Both the position numbers and the translations under genes were made by a program. DNA of 64,000 nucleotides from Allium sativum (Eukaryota > Streptophyta > Magnoliopsida > Asparagales > Amaryllidaceae), in contig CM060921.1 of NCBI GenBank assembly GCA_030737875.1, positions 404,652,192 through 404,716,191 on the forward strand, written 5' to 3'. Within the stretch, counting starts at the first letter, position 1. The number at the start of each line of letters is the position of its first letter. The notes under the pieces were generated by a model that saw nothing but the letters and a program-made list of their open reading frames with translations, made no database searches and was not told where the DNA came from. This document shows, in pieces, positions 22,358 to 33,852 of this stretch.

Positions 22358-25040
22358 ATGTGTATATATATTTCTCTGTGCAACACATTTCACTTAATTC
22401 TTTTCTAAAAATTAAGTATACTTTAATTTGTGAATTTTAATGTTATAAAATTACGGGGTGTTACAAAATGTATGTGCTTTCTCCGTTGTCCTTTGTCCTG
22501 TTTTTCACCCATTTACGGGCAATTAGGCTTGTCGAAGTCATGTCTCAACACAAAGCTACACTATGTCGGCCATGCTTTGATTATCATCCACAAAGCTCTG
22601 CAATTCAACAAAAGCTTTGATCTATCAGCATCTTGGCATGCCACATTGCCATCCCATACCGTACAACTTATGTCTAATAATATATAACCTCTAAGCTCAT
22701 ACGTCTCAGAGGAGGGTGTTAAGCTAAGAGAATAAATTCTCCACCACCAAACAGATATAAAATATATTTAGTAGAGATCAATTAATATAGCACAAAATAC
22801 GATGTAAGACATGCATCCATATAAGTATGTTCAGGGTCTGAACGAAACCGAAGGCACCTTATTCCTCGTTCCCTAAGGGAGAGAGGCCCTTGCTTATCCA
22901 GTCGATCTCCAAGTACATCTGGACGACCACCACTTATAACCTTAACTTGGGTGTATGGACTAATCGAGACATCAGCAATAATCCAAACGATGTGAAGATC
23001 TCCAATCTTCAACCACTGTCTTTAGTATCTTCATTACTGGTCGTATTAGTTATTCGAAATCGGTTGAAACCAGGTCTTTTCGAAGTAATAATTGCATTTA
23101 CAAAATCAAGTGATATATAAAGATATCATAAGTCTCATTCCATTTCGGATTATAAAATCATTCTTCGTGTTTTGATAAGTTGAATTATCTACTTACATTT
23201 CAAAATCTTTGTTGAACGGTTTATTAAAACTCTAATCATTGTTTTAATTTCCCCGAAAATCATTATTCAATGGTTACTTACTTTAGAAGTTAATCCTATA
23301 TTTAACTGGGTTCAAGAATAGATGTTATTCAAAATATCATTCATGAAAAACCCAAAATTCAATTTGATATCAATACCAGGCTCTAAATAGAAATCGTATC
23401 GACTTATGTTTAATATCAAATTATGAAATCGACAAATACCGTATTGGGAATAATGATATCAGTATCTTCAAAATTCCTGAATCAGTGTCCATATAATTAC
23501 GGACTCCAACATCGAAATATCCCAAGATTATTTCAACTCAAATCCAATATAATTCATTAATTGGAAAACTTTGGTTAAGTTAAATCCTTTCAGTCCAAAA
23601 TGTCTTTTCAAACACTGGATTTTTTTATTTATAGAAAACTTCGTCTGATCTTAGTTAAACATCTGACTTCCTTTTGGTTCTTCCCACCACTCGCCTAACG
23701 AAAAAACTTCCAATTAGATCTCATTGGTGGTACTAGACTATACTCTTAGGAAATAACGCATATTCCTTTTTGTTCTTTACTTTAGTTGTTAACCAATTTG
23801 TTTAGATAAAATTTCTTTTATCTTTCCAAAATTTGAAATATTCAATGAAACCCTTTTAAACCATTTATTATGATTTATCCTAGTTTATTCCTATTTTTAA
23901 TAAATTAAAAATAGCCCATTTATATCAGGTCCCATTTTGGGTCCTAAACTAGCGCGACTTTTATCCAAATTTGAATTAAACTTCTTTTAAAAATCTAACC
24001 ATTGGATTTTAAAATTCTTAGACTCACTGGAAAGCTATTTTTATTTCGAACTCAGTAATTCCAGATACAGGAAAATCCGATGGTCATATCTTCTGGTACG
24101 TCGTTTTAAAGTTAGCGGTCGAAATTCATGACTACTGCTGTGCGACGAGTTCTTTCTAACCAAACTCAATTTATAATTAAAATCAAAACAAGACATTTCC
24201 AAAATAATTTACTAATTATATAACACGTATATAATTATTTTTAGAAACTCCATTTCAATTATTTCTATTCAAAATTAGAAATTCTTATATTAAATCATTT
24301 TAACATTTTTTAAATAATTAAAATAATATTATTTTTCAAACTTTATTATTCTAAGTCCAATTTTTCCTGACATTCATTTTAAAAATAAATAAGATGCTTT
24401 TGAAAAGAAATTTCTTATAATACGTATCCTTGAAAACATAACCAAACTTCACTTTCTCCTATTACTATTCATTTCAAGAATAAAATTTGGACAAGCCATA
24501 TTTATATGAAAATTTATTTAAATCAAACCATTGTAGTTATGAATATTCATCGATATTTTATAATCTTTGTATCCATCCTAAATCGGACGTCATATTCAGA
24601 CTTTTATTTTCAGCCTATTATTATGTTTATAAAATATTTATCAAAATCCATTTTTAATTGATGGAAACTTAACCAATGAATCAATAATCATACTTGGTGT
24701 TCATTTTCAATCAGTGTGTTATATAACACTCAGTCAACCATCAAACAACATCCAATCCACATGCAAATTGGAACTCACCGTATAAGCCTTAAATCACTAA
24801 CGCTTATAAGAGTTTGTCAATCGACAGATTTACCACAAACCAAACAATTAGGAGACGTATCCATTAAATATTATCCCAATACTCATGTGGGGTTTACCGC
24901 AAACCAAACAATTGGGAGATGTGTCAATAAAATATCATCCTAGTACCCGTGTGAGGGTTACCGCAAATCAAACAATTGGGACATATGCCAATTAAATATC
25001 ATCCCAATACCCGTGTAGGGTTTACCGCAAATCAAATAAT

Positions 25041-25551
25041 GTGGAGTTTTAAGGCTGTACCTGCTAAGGTCAGGATACATATGTGGACGATCATGCACAA
25101 CAAGCTCAATACAGTGAAAAGATTAAGGCTAAAAGGTGTTCATGTTACTGGGGGATGTGTTTTCTGCAATGACGATGACGAGGATTATATGCATCTTTAT
25201 CTTGATTGCGATTTCGCCTTTTACGTGTGGACGAAGTGTTTAGTTAGCCTTAATATCTGCTTAGACTGGTCTCACTTCATCTCTGACCAATTTCTCTTCT
25301 GGAATAGCACTATTATTACATTACCTGACACTGACATGCGCCATATGTTTGCTCTTTTGAACTTTGCTTATGTTTGGATACTCTGGCATGAACGCAACTC
25401 ACGAAAGTTTAAATGCAAAATGAAACGTCCCAACTCAGTTATTTTTCGCATACTTAATTTTGTTTCTCTATGGTCAGGCAAGGAAGAAATCGGGTTTGTT
25501 GACACAATCGGAGCTAGAGTGATGGACAGGGCCCGTGGTAGCAGAGCTTGA
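25041..25551 (+). pseudogene. LINE ORF2 C-terminus, zf-RVT domain
   Basis: The reading frame gives WSFKAVPAKVRIHMWTIMHN, then the zinc-binding pattern CVFCNDDDEDYMHLYLDC (C-x2-C...H-x4-C) and VWTKCLVSL, the layout of the domain after the reverse transcriptase in plant non-LTR elements. The frame stays open to TGA at 25549-25551. Its apparent start (24976) lies in B LTR sequence and is not a real start. Only the domain C-terminal to RT remains, so it cannot function alone. Confidence 0.88.
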
Positions 25552-25800
25552 TGTTGCCATGCTTCACTTTACTGGGCTTGCATGTTGTTTTTTGCTGTAG
25601 TTTCATAAAATTTTTGGACTCTATGTAAACATGCCTGCGTGCATGTATTTTGATTGTACATATGTATGTAAATATATGTAACTATTGTAACTAGTAGATA
25701 GCTCTATGTATGCTGAACACGATGTACTTGCTCTTTGCTTAATGAATGAATGAAGGCGTGAATCTAGCGATTCACTACCTTTTTGCATCAAATAATAATA
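25041..25800 (+). mobile_element. 5'-truncated LINE insertion
   Basis: About 760 bp absent from the matching position of the other B LTR (near 32970). It holds the 3' end of a LINE ORF2, a 240-bp 3' UTR and an ATA-rich tail (25787-25804). ATCAAATAAT occurs at 25031-25040 and 25787-25796, consistent with a short target duplication. Length and structure are typical of incomplete target-primed reverse transcription. Confidence 0.85.
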
Positions 25801-26280
25801 ATAATTGGGAGGTCTGTCAAATAAATATCATCCCAATACCCATGTGGGATTTACATCCCATTCAAAAACCAGTAATTAATAAATTATTTAACCGAGACCA
25901 TTTTAGGTTCAAACAGTTTTAAATTGACACTGTTTGGGTTTAAAGTGTCATATACCCAAGCAATCACACATATATCAAGTAAAAATGATATTTTTATCAT
26001 ACTAATCAACATTTAACATCATAATAAACCTATATGATCAATCACTAATAATTTCATCAACCCAATTTAACATCTTATTTACCTTACAATTTATTACACT
26101 ACAATAAAACATCAAATCATATATGCTATGATTTAACTTCATAAATTAAACGATCAAAGTGAGAAATTCTCACCCTGGCCATTCTAACTTTTCGACACTT
26201 CAATGTAGGACTCTCAAGCTCACAATGAAAACAAGATGGCTCCTTTCCAACCCAAATTAACTAGCAACCACACTCTCTTG

Positions 26281-26283
<3 letters not shown>

Positions 26284-26312
<29 letters not shown>
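26284..26312. repeat. (TC)n microsatellite
   Basis: A dinucleotide run of about 14 units in the B 3' LTR, absent from the same place in the 5' LTR (33425-33440, which has a short CA-type run). On the minus strand it lies just downstream of the TATA box. Confidence 0.9.
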
Positions 26313-26317
<5 letters not shown>

Positions 26318-26322
26318 ATACA

Positions 26323-26330
26323 CTTATATA
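26323..26330 (-). promoter_or_regulatory. Candidate TATA box in B 3' LTR
   Basis: Minus strand TATATAAG, matched in the 5' LTR at 33449-33456. It implies a U3 of about 1.2 kb and a transcribed R-U5 of over 4 kb. Confidence 0.45.
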
Positions 26331-26384
26331 TGCAAATTTAAGAAGAAAGATGGGATTTTTAAGAGGATTTAGGGCTTAGAGGGG

Positions 26385-26744
26385 CTAGGGGATGGAACGG
26401 CCTGGGTAGAGGGATGGCGCAGGGTTGGTTGGGGGTGTGGGGGTCATGGCGCATGCATGTGGGACCCGATGGAGGTTACTAAAGTGGTATAATTTGATTT
26501 TTAGGAAGAAAGGAAGTGTCTTCGGTGCTTTAAGGAGGAGAGAAGTGTTTTGAGGCCAAGAGGAGGGGGTACAGCGTGAGGAGAAGATGGAGGTGGCTGG
26601 TAGGGTGGTGAGCGAGGAGGAGGGTTGGTAAGAGGGGGAGGCATGTGGTTTAGGAGGAGGAAGGAGAGAGTAATGGTGGAAGAGAAGCTTAAAGGAGAAG
26701 TAAAAGGAAAAGTGAATGAAAATAAAATAAAAACAAAAGGGCAC
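26385..26744 (-). other. Proline-rich open frame in U3 of B (3' LTR copy)
   Basis: A 119-codon frame with a Phe-rich hydrophobic start (FIHFSFYFSFKLLFHHY) followed by Pro/Ser/Thr-rich sequence (LLPPPKPHASP). The same frame is open in the other LTR (33424-33852). It lies upstream of the TATA box. The strand is pyrimidine-rich, which by itself makes stop codons rare, so coding is doubtful. No known domain. Confidence 0.25.
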
Positions 26745-27518
26745 ATGTCTAAGTACTTAGGAAAGGGGCTATTGGGAATAGCATGACATGTGCCCTAAGT
26801 TGTACACGATGTGTCTAGTTATAGTGGTTGATGGGAATTTGTGTATAAGTAATTTGATTACTTCTTCATTAGTTATACTACCATAACTTCCTTATAGTCG
26901 TATGACCATATACTAACTCCAAAAATTATGAAATTTGAAATCTTGCTACATTTCATAATTATGGATCCAATGAGCCTGGTCTCGTCGAATTCGGTAACCG
27001 TTGAAAAATGACCTTAATTCATGTTTTTAACTAGTTTTCAACATACATTTATATTACTTACGCTCACATATGAACCTCGAAAATTATGAAATTTTAAGTC
27101 GTACCATATTTTGACGTTACAAATCCATTAAAATTGGTTTTGTCATATTCTGAGATTATTTCAAAAATGGTCCTTTTCAGGTCATTTAAAATATTAAAAT
27201 ATTAATTTTCAAAATTTTCACTTTCAAATTAATTTTAAAAGTTTACTAACCTTTTCTTAACTATTAAATAAGTCATATTCAAATTCTTAACTCAAAATCT
27301 TAAAATTTATAATTTCGGTTAATAGTGTTTTCGACCAAAATTGTCTAAACTGATAAGTTGCTAAAACTTATTTAAATAGCTTATCTGACCATTATACTTT
27401 TTGAAATCGTATTTAAAAACGAGTGTATGTATCCAAAACTGTGCGTGATTACTTTAGTTTCTTAGAAAATCGTATTTTCAAAAATTTAAAGTTGGTTTTG
27501 AAATTTCGGGTTGTTACA

Positions 27519-27535
27519 ATCTTCCCCACTTAAAC
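27519..27535 (-). other. Polypurine tract of element B
   Basis: Minus strand AAGTGGGGAAGAT directly before the 3' LTR, preceded by a block reading CCGGGACGAAAAG. It closely resembles the chromovirus polypurine context at 11222 and 49639. Confidence 0.7.
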
Positions 27536-27904
27536 TTTTCGTCCCGGAAATGGAACGAAGCGACGGAAAGAATACTGAAACAATGCTGAAACAATACTTG
27601 AGATAATACTAAAAGAACACTAAAACCTTCAGAGCAAAACGTATCATATCATGTCATATATCGCATCATGTCACAACCCAAAATATCAACTATAATCACA
27701 GACATAACATATACCCAGTGTATAATGTCATTTAAGGTATAAGCTATGTATATGCACCTATCTAACCGGAGGACAACTACGTACTTGAGGTGGCTTATAC
27801 AATGTCAAAAATGGCGCTATAGCCAAAATATAAACATAGTGCCTATACTGCACCAAAACGAGATCCACTAAATATACAACATATATACAAACGAACAACA
27901 ACTA

Positions 27905-28790
27905 ACTCCCTATTCATCTCCTGAGTCATGACCTTAAGGCCCAGACAGCGATATCTGCTCAAATTCCTAGTCATCAACTCCACCCAATTGCAAATCTACA
28001 TCGTCAGGTGCTAACTCCTCCTCTACCCAGAAATAGCCGGGCTTGTCATCGTCGCTCTCATGGTCAAACCAATAGATCAATACATCATCCTCATCCTCTA
28101 CCTCATATCCTTCTCCCTCAACCTCTGGCTCCATCTATGGCTCAAACTTTGGCTCCATGGCCTCCTCGATCACTGACTTGATCTGAGGATAATCCGCCTC
28201 ATATAATTCTGGAGAAGGTCCTACTATGGTGGCTCCTATGGTGCTGCTTGCTGAGCTAAATCATCAATGACGATGTCCATCTCGTGTACCAGTTGTTTAT
28301 GATCCCATGCGGGTCCATCAAGCTCTGGCTATAGTGGGGCAGGTAAATCATACTCAGGCTTATAGTGTACTATCTCAGGGACTATCTCTAGGACATAGTT
28401 TTGGATAATGTCCACCATCGGAGGTGGCTGAATATCTACAGCAGGAGGTACTACATGGACTGGATCCCCCATAACTATATGACCATCTACATCAAGCTGA
28501 AACCCGTCGTCATCCGCCAACATCCAATCATCATGTGCTCCTGAATCCTCAGACTCATCTCATTCCAAGTCCATAGAAGCATTGTCTGAGTCCGAGTCTG
28601 AATCTATAGCCTCAAGTGGCGTATAATGTAAGGTATCATCAGACATGTACCGGCTAGCGCTGCTGCGACTAGAAAGGCTCTCAATGTTATCTACGTACTG
28701 TGAGGCCAAAAAACTGCCATCCGAACTATCGGATGAACTACTAGATGAAGACTATAGGAACTGTGACAACTTCTTACCCCTCTATAATTT
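27905..28790 (-). pseudogene. Degenerate acidic Ser/Asp/Glu-rich ORF of element B
   Basis: The only coding-like stretch in B's interior. On the minus strand it begins with a serine run (SSSSSSSDSSDGSFLASQYV), then YMSDDTLHYTPLEAIDSDSD, then an acidic and proline-rich part (VDIQPPPMVDIIQNYV; IKSVIEEAMEPKFEP; YEVEDEDDVL). The first half is in one frame and the second in another, so at least one frameshift is present. Around seven stops interrupt it; several TAGs fit former CAG codons. It shows no gag, zinc-knuckle or pol motif. The composition suggests a disordered acidic protein. Role unknown. Confidence 0.5.
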
Positions 28791-29323
28791 AAAATAAAGA
28801 ATTTCAAATCAGAAAAGTTTGAAAATAATCCCTCTCTAAACAAAATGACAAATAAGTTTTATGTATATGCACTTTCCAAAATCGTGAATTTAATTCCTTT
28901 TATAAGTTTAAACCTAAGGTGTGTTAGAATTCATCGACTGTCCAAAATAACTGAAAATTCTGTTACTTATCTTAATAAGATAACTTAAGCATTTAAACTA
29001 GCTATCAAACATCACATCTAACAATCGATTAATTAATTAACTTTCCAAATTTAAATGTTGTAAAAACATATATCTTTTATATACCCAAATTACATTTTCA
29101 AAGTCGAATTATATATATATAATCACAAATACGTCTCTCCCATATAATATTATTATCCTATTCTAGGGCACCACTAATCTCATCTCTAATGAGTTACTCA
29201 TTCTAGGATACTACTGATCCAATCTCTAATGATTTATTCTTATAGGATATTACTAATCATATCTCTGATGAATTCTTTCATTTTGTCCTAATGTTTCGAA
29301 CCTTCAAAGCTTTATAAACCAAA
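28791..29323 (-). other. Element B leader region
   Basis: AT-rich sequence between the primer site and the acidic ORF; no motif recognised. A short imperfect repeat of ATCTCTAATGA-like words occurs at 29175-29275. Confidence 0.5.
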
Positions 29324-29335
29324 GAACTGATACCA
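29324..29335 (-). other. Primer binding site of element B
   Basis: Minus strand TGGTATCAGTTC, two bases from the LTR end at 29338. The first nine bases match initiator-Met tRNA. Confidence 0.7.
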
Positions 29336-32300
29336 CATGTGATGACCCGATCTTGAGCCCGCTTCAAGTTGGCAGTCTGCCTACTCAAAACATTCCCAAA
29401 GGTGGATTGTTATGGGTACAACGCATAGGAACAGAACACAAGATAAACATTTCATTGTTATTACAACAATTTTACATCAAGTACAAGATAAATGAATCAT
29501 ATAGGAAAAATATTAGAGAATAATAAATTACAATACACAATAGAAAACAGAAATATACACAGTCAGTGGAAGAGCTTACAATAATCCAGAGTATACTTAG
29601 CCATAATCCAGGATCTTGTTTGATAAATATATGTGAAACCCAAACTAATAGTTGCCCGTATGGAAAATATGGGCACCCAGAGTTTAGGTGAAAAACAATA
29701 AACTCCAGGTCAGTCATGAGACTGGTGTGAGAACTAAAACAGTTAAAAAATTTATTTTAAAGTTGGGAAAATCACGGGACCATGCCGTATAACACAGAAC
29801 AGGTTTTCTCCACGTGAATACCAATTACAAACACTCAATATGATTTTTGAAAAATGAAACTATTATAAGACACAAGTCCCATCACACAATGCAAGCGCAA
29901 ACATGAGGATAGAGTTTTACCTTATAATGGCCAAATATGCTTGGTACGTGAAAACATCTTTTTATATATATTATTACTGATGCATAGTGTGGAAATCAAT
30001 TTCGAAAATAGATGTATCAATCTTAGATGGCATAACGCCCCATTCTATTATGTCTCCATATAGGTTTACAACTAAAAACGCAAGGTTTGTATTGGAAGTT
30101 GGATTTCCAGTAATGACCAAGGCAAAGGATATTCCCTATCCGACTTCGGAACATATCTAGCAAAATATCCCAGGGAAAACAACATGTATCCGTTGAAGTG
30201 GCAGAGCTGGTCCACCAATTCTCGGTGGATTAATTACTTACCAGAACAAAACGTTCCCCGGTCCTATCGGACCTACAATCTGATTTGTTGTTTGACCACT
30301 ATCTAAGGTCCCTCGATTCCAACATCCATATAAGTAAATTACCTAGGCTCCATATCATGGAATAACTTTTAGCTAAAAGGAAATGTGTGTCCTTTCTCTA
30401 CTGTCCTTCATCCTGTTTTTGGCTATTTACGGGCTGTAAGGCTTGTCAAGGTCACGTCTCGACACAAAGCTACGCTATATCAGCCATGCTTCTATCATCA
30501 TCCACAAAGCTCTGTTTTTCAACAAAAGCTTTGATCTATCAACATCTTAGCATGCCACATTGTCATCCCATACCATACAATTGATGTCTATTAATCTATA
30601 ACCTCTAAGCTCATACGTCTCAGAGAAGGGTGTTAAGCTAAGATAATAAATTCTCCGCCACCAAAGAGATATATATATATATTTATTTATTTATTTAGTG
30701 GAGATCAATTAATATGGAACAAAAAACGATGTCAGACATACATCCATACAAGTCTGTTCTGCGTCTGAATGAAACCAATAACACCTTATTCCTCGTCCCT
30801 TAAGGGAGAGAGGCCCTTTCTTATCCGATCGATCTCCAAGTACGTCTGGACGACCACCACTTATAACCCGTCTTGGGTGTATGGCCCAATCGAGACATCG
30901 GCAATAATCCAAATGATGTGTGGATCATCTGTCTTCAACTGCCATCTTTAGTATCTTCTATACTCATCGTATTAGTTATTCGAAATGGGTTGAAACCTGG
31001 TCTTTCCGAAATAATCGCATTTACAAAATCAGGTGATATATAAACGTATCATAAGTCTCATTCCATTTCGAATTATCAAATCATTTTTTTGCTTCAGTAA
31101 GTTGAATTACCTTCTTAGGTTTCAAAATCTTTGTTGAAAGGTTTTTTAAAACACTAATCGTTGTTTTAATTTCCCCCAAAAATCATTATTCATTGATTAC
31201 TTAACTTTAGAAGTGAATCTTATCTTTAACTAGGTTCAAGAATAGGGGTTTATTCAAAATATCATTCAAGACAAACCCAAAATTCAATTTGATATCAAAA
31301 ACAAGGCTTTAAAAAGAAATTGTATGGACTTATATTTAATATCAAATCCTGAAATCGACAGATACCGTATAGGGAATTACGATATCAATATCTTCCAAAT
31401 TCCTCAACTTGTACCTGTATAATTACAGAATCTAACATCAAAATATCTAAAGATTATTTTCACTCAAATCAAATCTAATTCCTTAATTGGGAAACTTTGG
31501 TTAAATTAAACACTTTCAGTCCAAAATGTCATTTTGAACACTGGATTTTTTTATTTACAGAAATCTTCATCTGATCTTAGTCAAATATCTGACTTCCTTT
31601 TGGTTCTTCCCAACCCTCGCGTAACGTAAAAACTTCCAGTTAGATCTCACAGGTGATACTAAATTATACTCTTAGGAATCATCGCATATTCCTTTTGTTC
31701 ATTACTTTAGTTGTTAACCAACTTATAAGATAAAATGTATTTTATCTTTCCAAAACTTAAAATACTCACCGCAAACCTTTTCAAACCATTTATTATGATT
31801 TATCATAATTTATTCCTATTTTTAATAATTTAAAAATAGGCCATTTATGTCTGGTCCCATTTCGGGTCCTAAACTACACCGGCACTACTTTTATTCAAAT
31901 TCGAATTAAACTTCTTTTAAAGATCTAACCTTTGTATTTTAACATTCTTAGATTCATTGGAAAGCTTTTTTTATTTCAAATTAGACGGTTCCAGTTACCG
32001 AAAATCCGAAGGTTGGATTTTTCGATATATCATTTTAAAGTTAGCGGACGAAATTCGTGAACTGCTGCTTGGCGACGAGTTCTATTCTGGCCAAACTTGG
32101 TTTATAATTAAAATCGAAACAAAACATTTCCAAAATATTTTACTAATTATGTGAAAAGTATATCATTATTTTTAGAAACTCTATTTCAATTATTTCTGTT
32201 CAAAATCATAAATTCTTATATTAAATCATTTTAATATTTTTTAAATCATTAAGACAATGTTATTTTTTAAAACTTATTATTTTAAATTCAATTTTTCCCG

Positions 32301-32760
32301 ACAATCGTTATAAAAATAAATAAGATACTTTTGAACAGAAATTTCTTCAAATACTTATCCTAAATAACCTAACCGAACTTCATTTTCGCCCGTTACTATT
32401 CATTTCAAGAATAAAACTTCGAAAAGCCATATTTATATGAAAATTACTTTAAATCAAACCATTGCAGTTACGAATATTTATCAGTATTTTATAATCTTGG
32501 TGTCCATCCTAAATCTAACGTCAAATTCAAATTTTTATTTTGAGCTTATTATAATATTAATAAAATATTCATCAAAATCCCTTTTTAATTGATGGAGACT
32601 TAACCAATGAACCAATAACCATACTTAGTGTTCATTTTCAATCAATATATTATATAACACACAATCAACAATCAGACAACATCCAATCCACATACTAAGT
32701 GGAATTCATTGAATAAGCCTTGAACCAATAACTCTTATAAAGGTTTGTCAGCCGATCGAT

Positions 32761-33017
32761 TTACCGCAAATCAAACAACTAGGAGATGTGTTTATTAAAT
32801 ATAATCCCAATACAAGTGTGAGGTTTACCGCAAACCAAACAATTAGGAGATGTGTCAATTAAACATCATCCCAATACCCATGTGGTGTTTATCGCAAATC
32901 AAACAATTAGGAGATTATTCAATTAAATATCATCCCAATACCCATGTAGGGTTTACCGCAAATCAAACAATTGGGAGTTGTGACAATTAAATATCATCCC
33001 AATACCCATGTGGGGTT
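32761..33017. repeat. 63-bp tandem repeat in B 5' LTR, four copies
   Basis: Units start near 32761, 32824, 32888 and 32951, each with TTTACCGCAAATCAAACAAT and a following ATCATCCCAATACCC block. It corresponds to 24829-25856. Confidence 0.85.
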
Positions 33018-33423
33018 TACATCCCATTCAAAAACCAGTAATTAATAAATTATTTAACCGAGACCATTTTAGGTTCAAACAGTTTTAAATTGACATTATT
33101 TGTGTTTAAAGTGTCATATACCTAAGCAATCACACAAATATCAAGTAAAAATGATTTTTTCGTCATACTACTCAACATTTAACATCATAATAAACTTATA
33201 AGATCAATCATAATCATTTCATTAACCCAATTTAACATTTAATTTACCTTACAATTCATTACACCACAATCAATCATGTAAGCTACGATTTAACTTCATA
33301 AATTAAACGATCAAAGTGAGAAGTTCTCACCCCAACCATTCCAACTTTTCGACACTTCAACGTAGGACTCTCAAGCTCACAATGCAACCAAGATGGCTCC
33401 TTTCAACCCAAATCAACTAGAAA

Positions 33424-33852
33424 CTACACACACGCACACTTTTTTACACTTATATATGCAAATTTAATAAGAAAGATGGGATTTTTAAGTGGTTTAAGGC
33501 TTGGAGGGGCTATTGGAGGGCACAACCTGGGTAGAGGAGGTGGCGCAGGGCTGGCGGGGGTTGGGTTCATGGTGCAAGCATGTAGGGCCCGGGGGAGGTT
33601 ATTAAGGTGGTGTAGCTGGGTTTTTAGGAAGAAAGCAAGTGCCTTTAGTGTTTTAAGGAGGAGAGAAGGGATTTTAAGGCCAAGGGGAGGGAATACAGCA
33701 TGAGGAGGAGGTGGCTGGTAGGGTGATAAGCAAGTAGGAGGGGTTGTAGGAGGGGAGGCGTGTGGTTTAGGAGGAGGAAGGAAAGGGTAATGGTGGAAGA
33801 GAAGCTTAAAGGAGAAGTAAAAGGAAAAGTGAATGAAAGAAAATAAAAACAA
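33424..33852 (-). other. Proline-rich open frame in U3 of B (5' LTR copy)
   Basis: A 142-codon frame aligning with 26385-26744: FIHFSFYFSFKLLFHHY is identical, then LPPPKPHASPP, AFFLKTQLHHL and LHACTMNPTP are recognisably conserved. It extends past the TATA box at its C-terminal end, so it could not be translated whole from the LTR's own transcript. No known domain; probably non-coding. Confidence 0.25.
33449..33456 (-). promoter_or_regulatory. Candidate TATA box of B 5' LTR
   Basis: Minus strand TATATAAG, conserved with 26323-26330; the expected promoter for B's RNA. Confidence 0.45.

Larger units (their letters stand above)
8348..22465 (-). mobile_element. Element C: full-length chromovirus (Tekay/Del-like), youngest large insertion
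   Basis: Two LTRs (8348-11221 and 19576-22465), nearly identical by eye, are flanked by a perfect 5-bp duplication AAATG (8343-8347 and 22466-22470). The minus strand carries a primer site, gag, protease, RT, RNase H, integrase, chromodomain and polypurine tract in standard order. Coding is broken by a 26-bp duplication in gag, stops between gag and protease, a frameshift in RT, the solo LTR D in integrase, and a stop plus frameshift before the chromodomain. High LTR identity suggests recent insertion, yet the reading frame is already dead, so it may have been copied in trans or decayed quickly. Confidence 0.92.
19576..22465 (-). repeat. Element C 5' LTR
   Basis: A 2890-bp LTR, TGTAACACCCC to GGGGTGTTACA, followed on the minus strand by the primer site, so this copy drives transcription. 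It is colinear with 8348-11221 throughout. A (TA)n run at 22326-22355 accounts for most of the length difference. Confidence 0.92.
24829..25856. repeat. 63-bp tandem repeats in B 3' LTR, split by a LINE
   Basis: Units begin with TTTACCRCAAAYCAAACAAT and continue with ATCATCCYARTACCC. Three complete units and part of a fourth lie before 25040; the rest resumes at 25801. The uninterrupted version is at 32761-33017. Confidence 0.75.
22466..27518 (-). repeat. Element B 3' LTR, right portion
   Basis: It resumes exactly after the AAATG duplication of C and is colinear with 30380-34620 of the 5' LTR. It ends GGGTTGTTACA at 27518 against a purine tract. It contains four diverged copies of a 63-bp repeat (24829 onward), an inserted LINE (25041-25800), a (TC)n run (26284-26312), and a proline-rich open frame in U3. 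Confidence 0.85.

Noticed and set aside
24976..25040. LINE frame starting at 24976
   Set aside because: The first residues derive from B's 63-bp repeat; the LINE begins at 25041.
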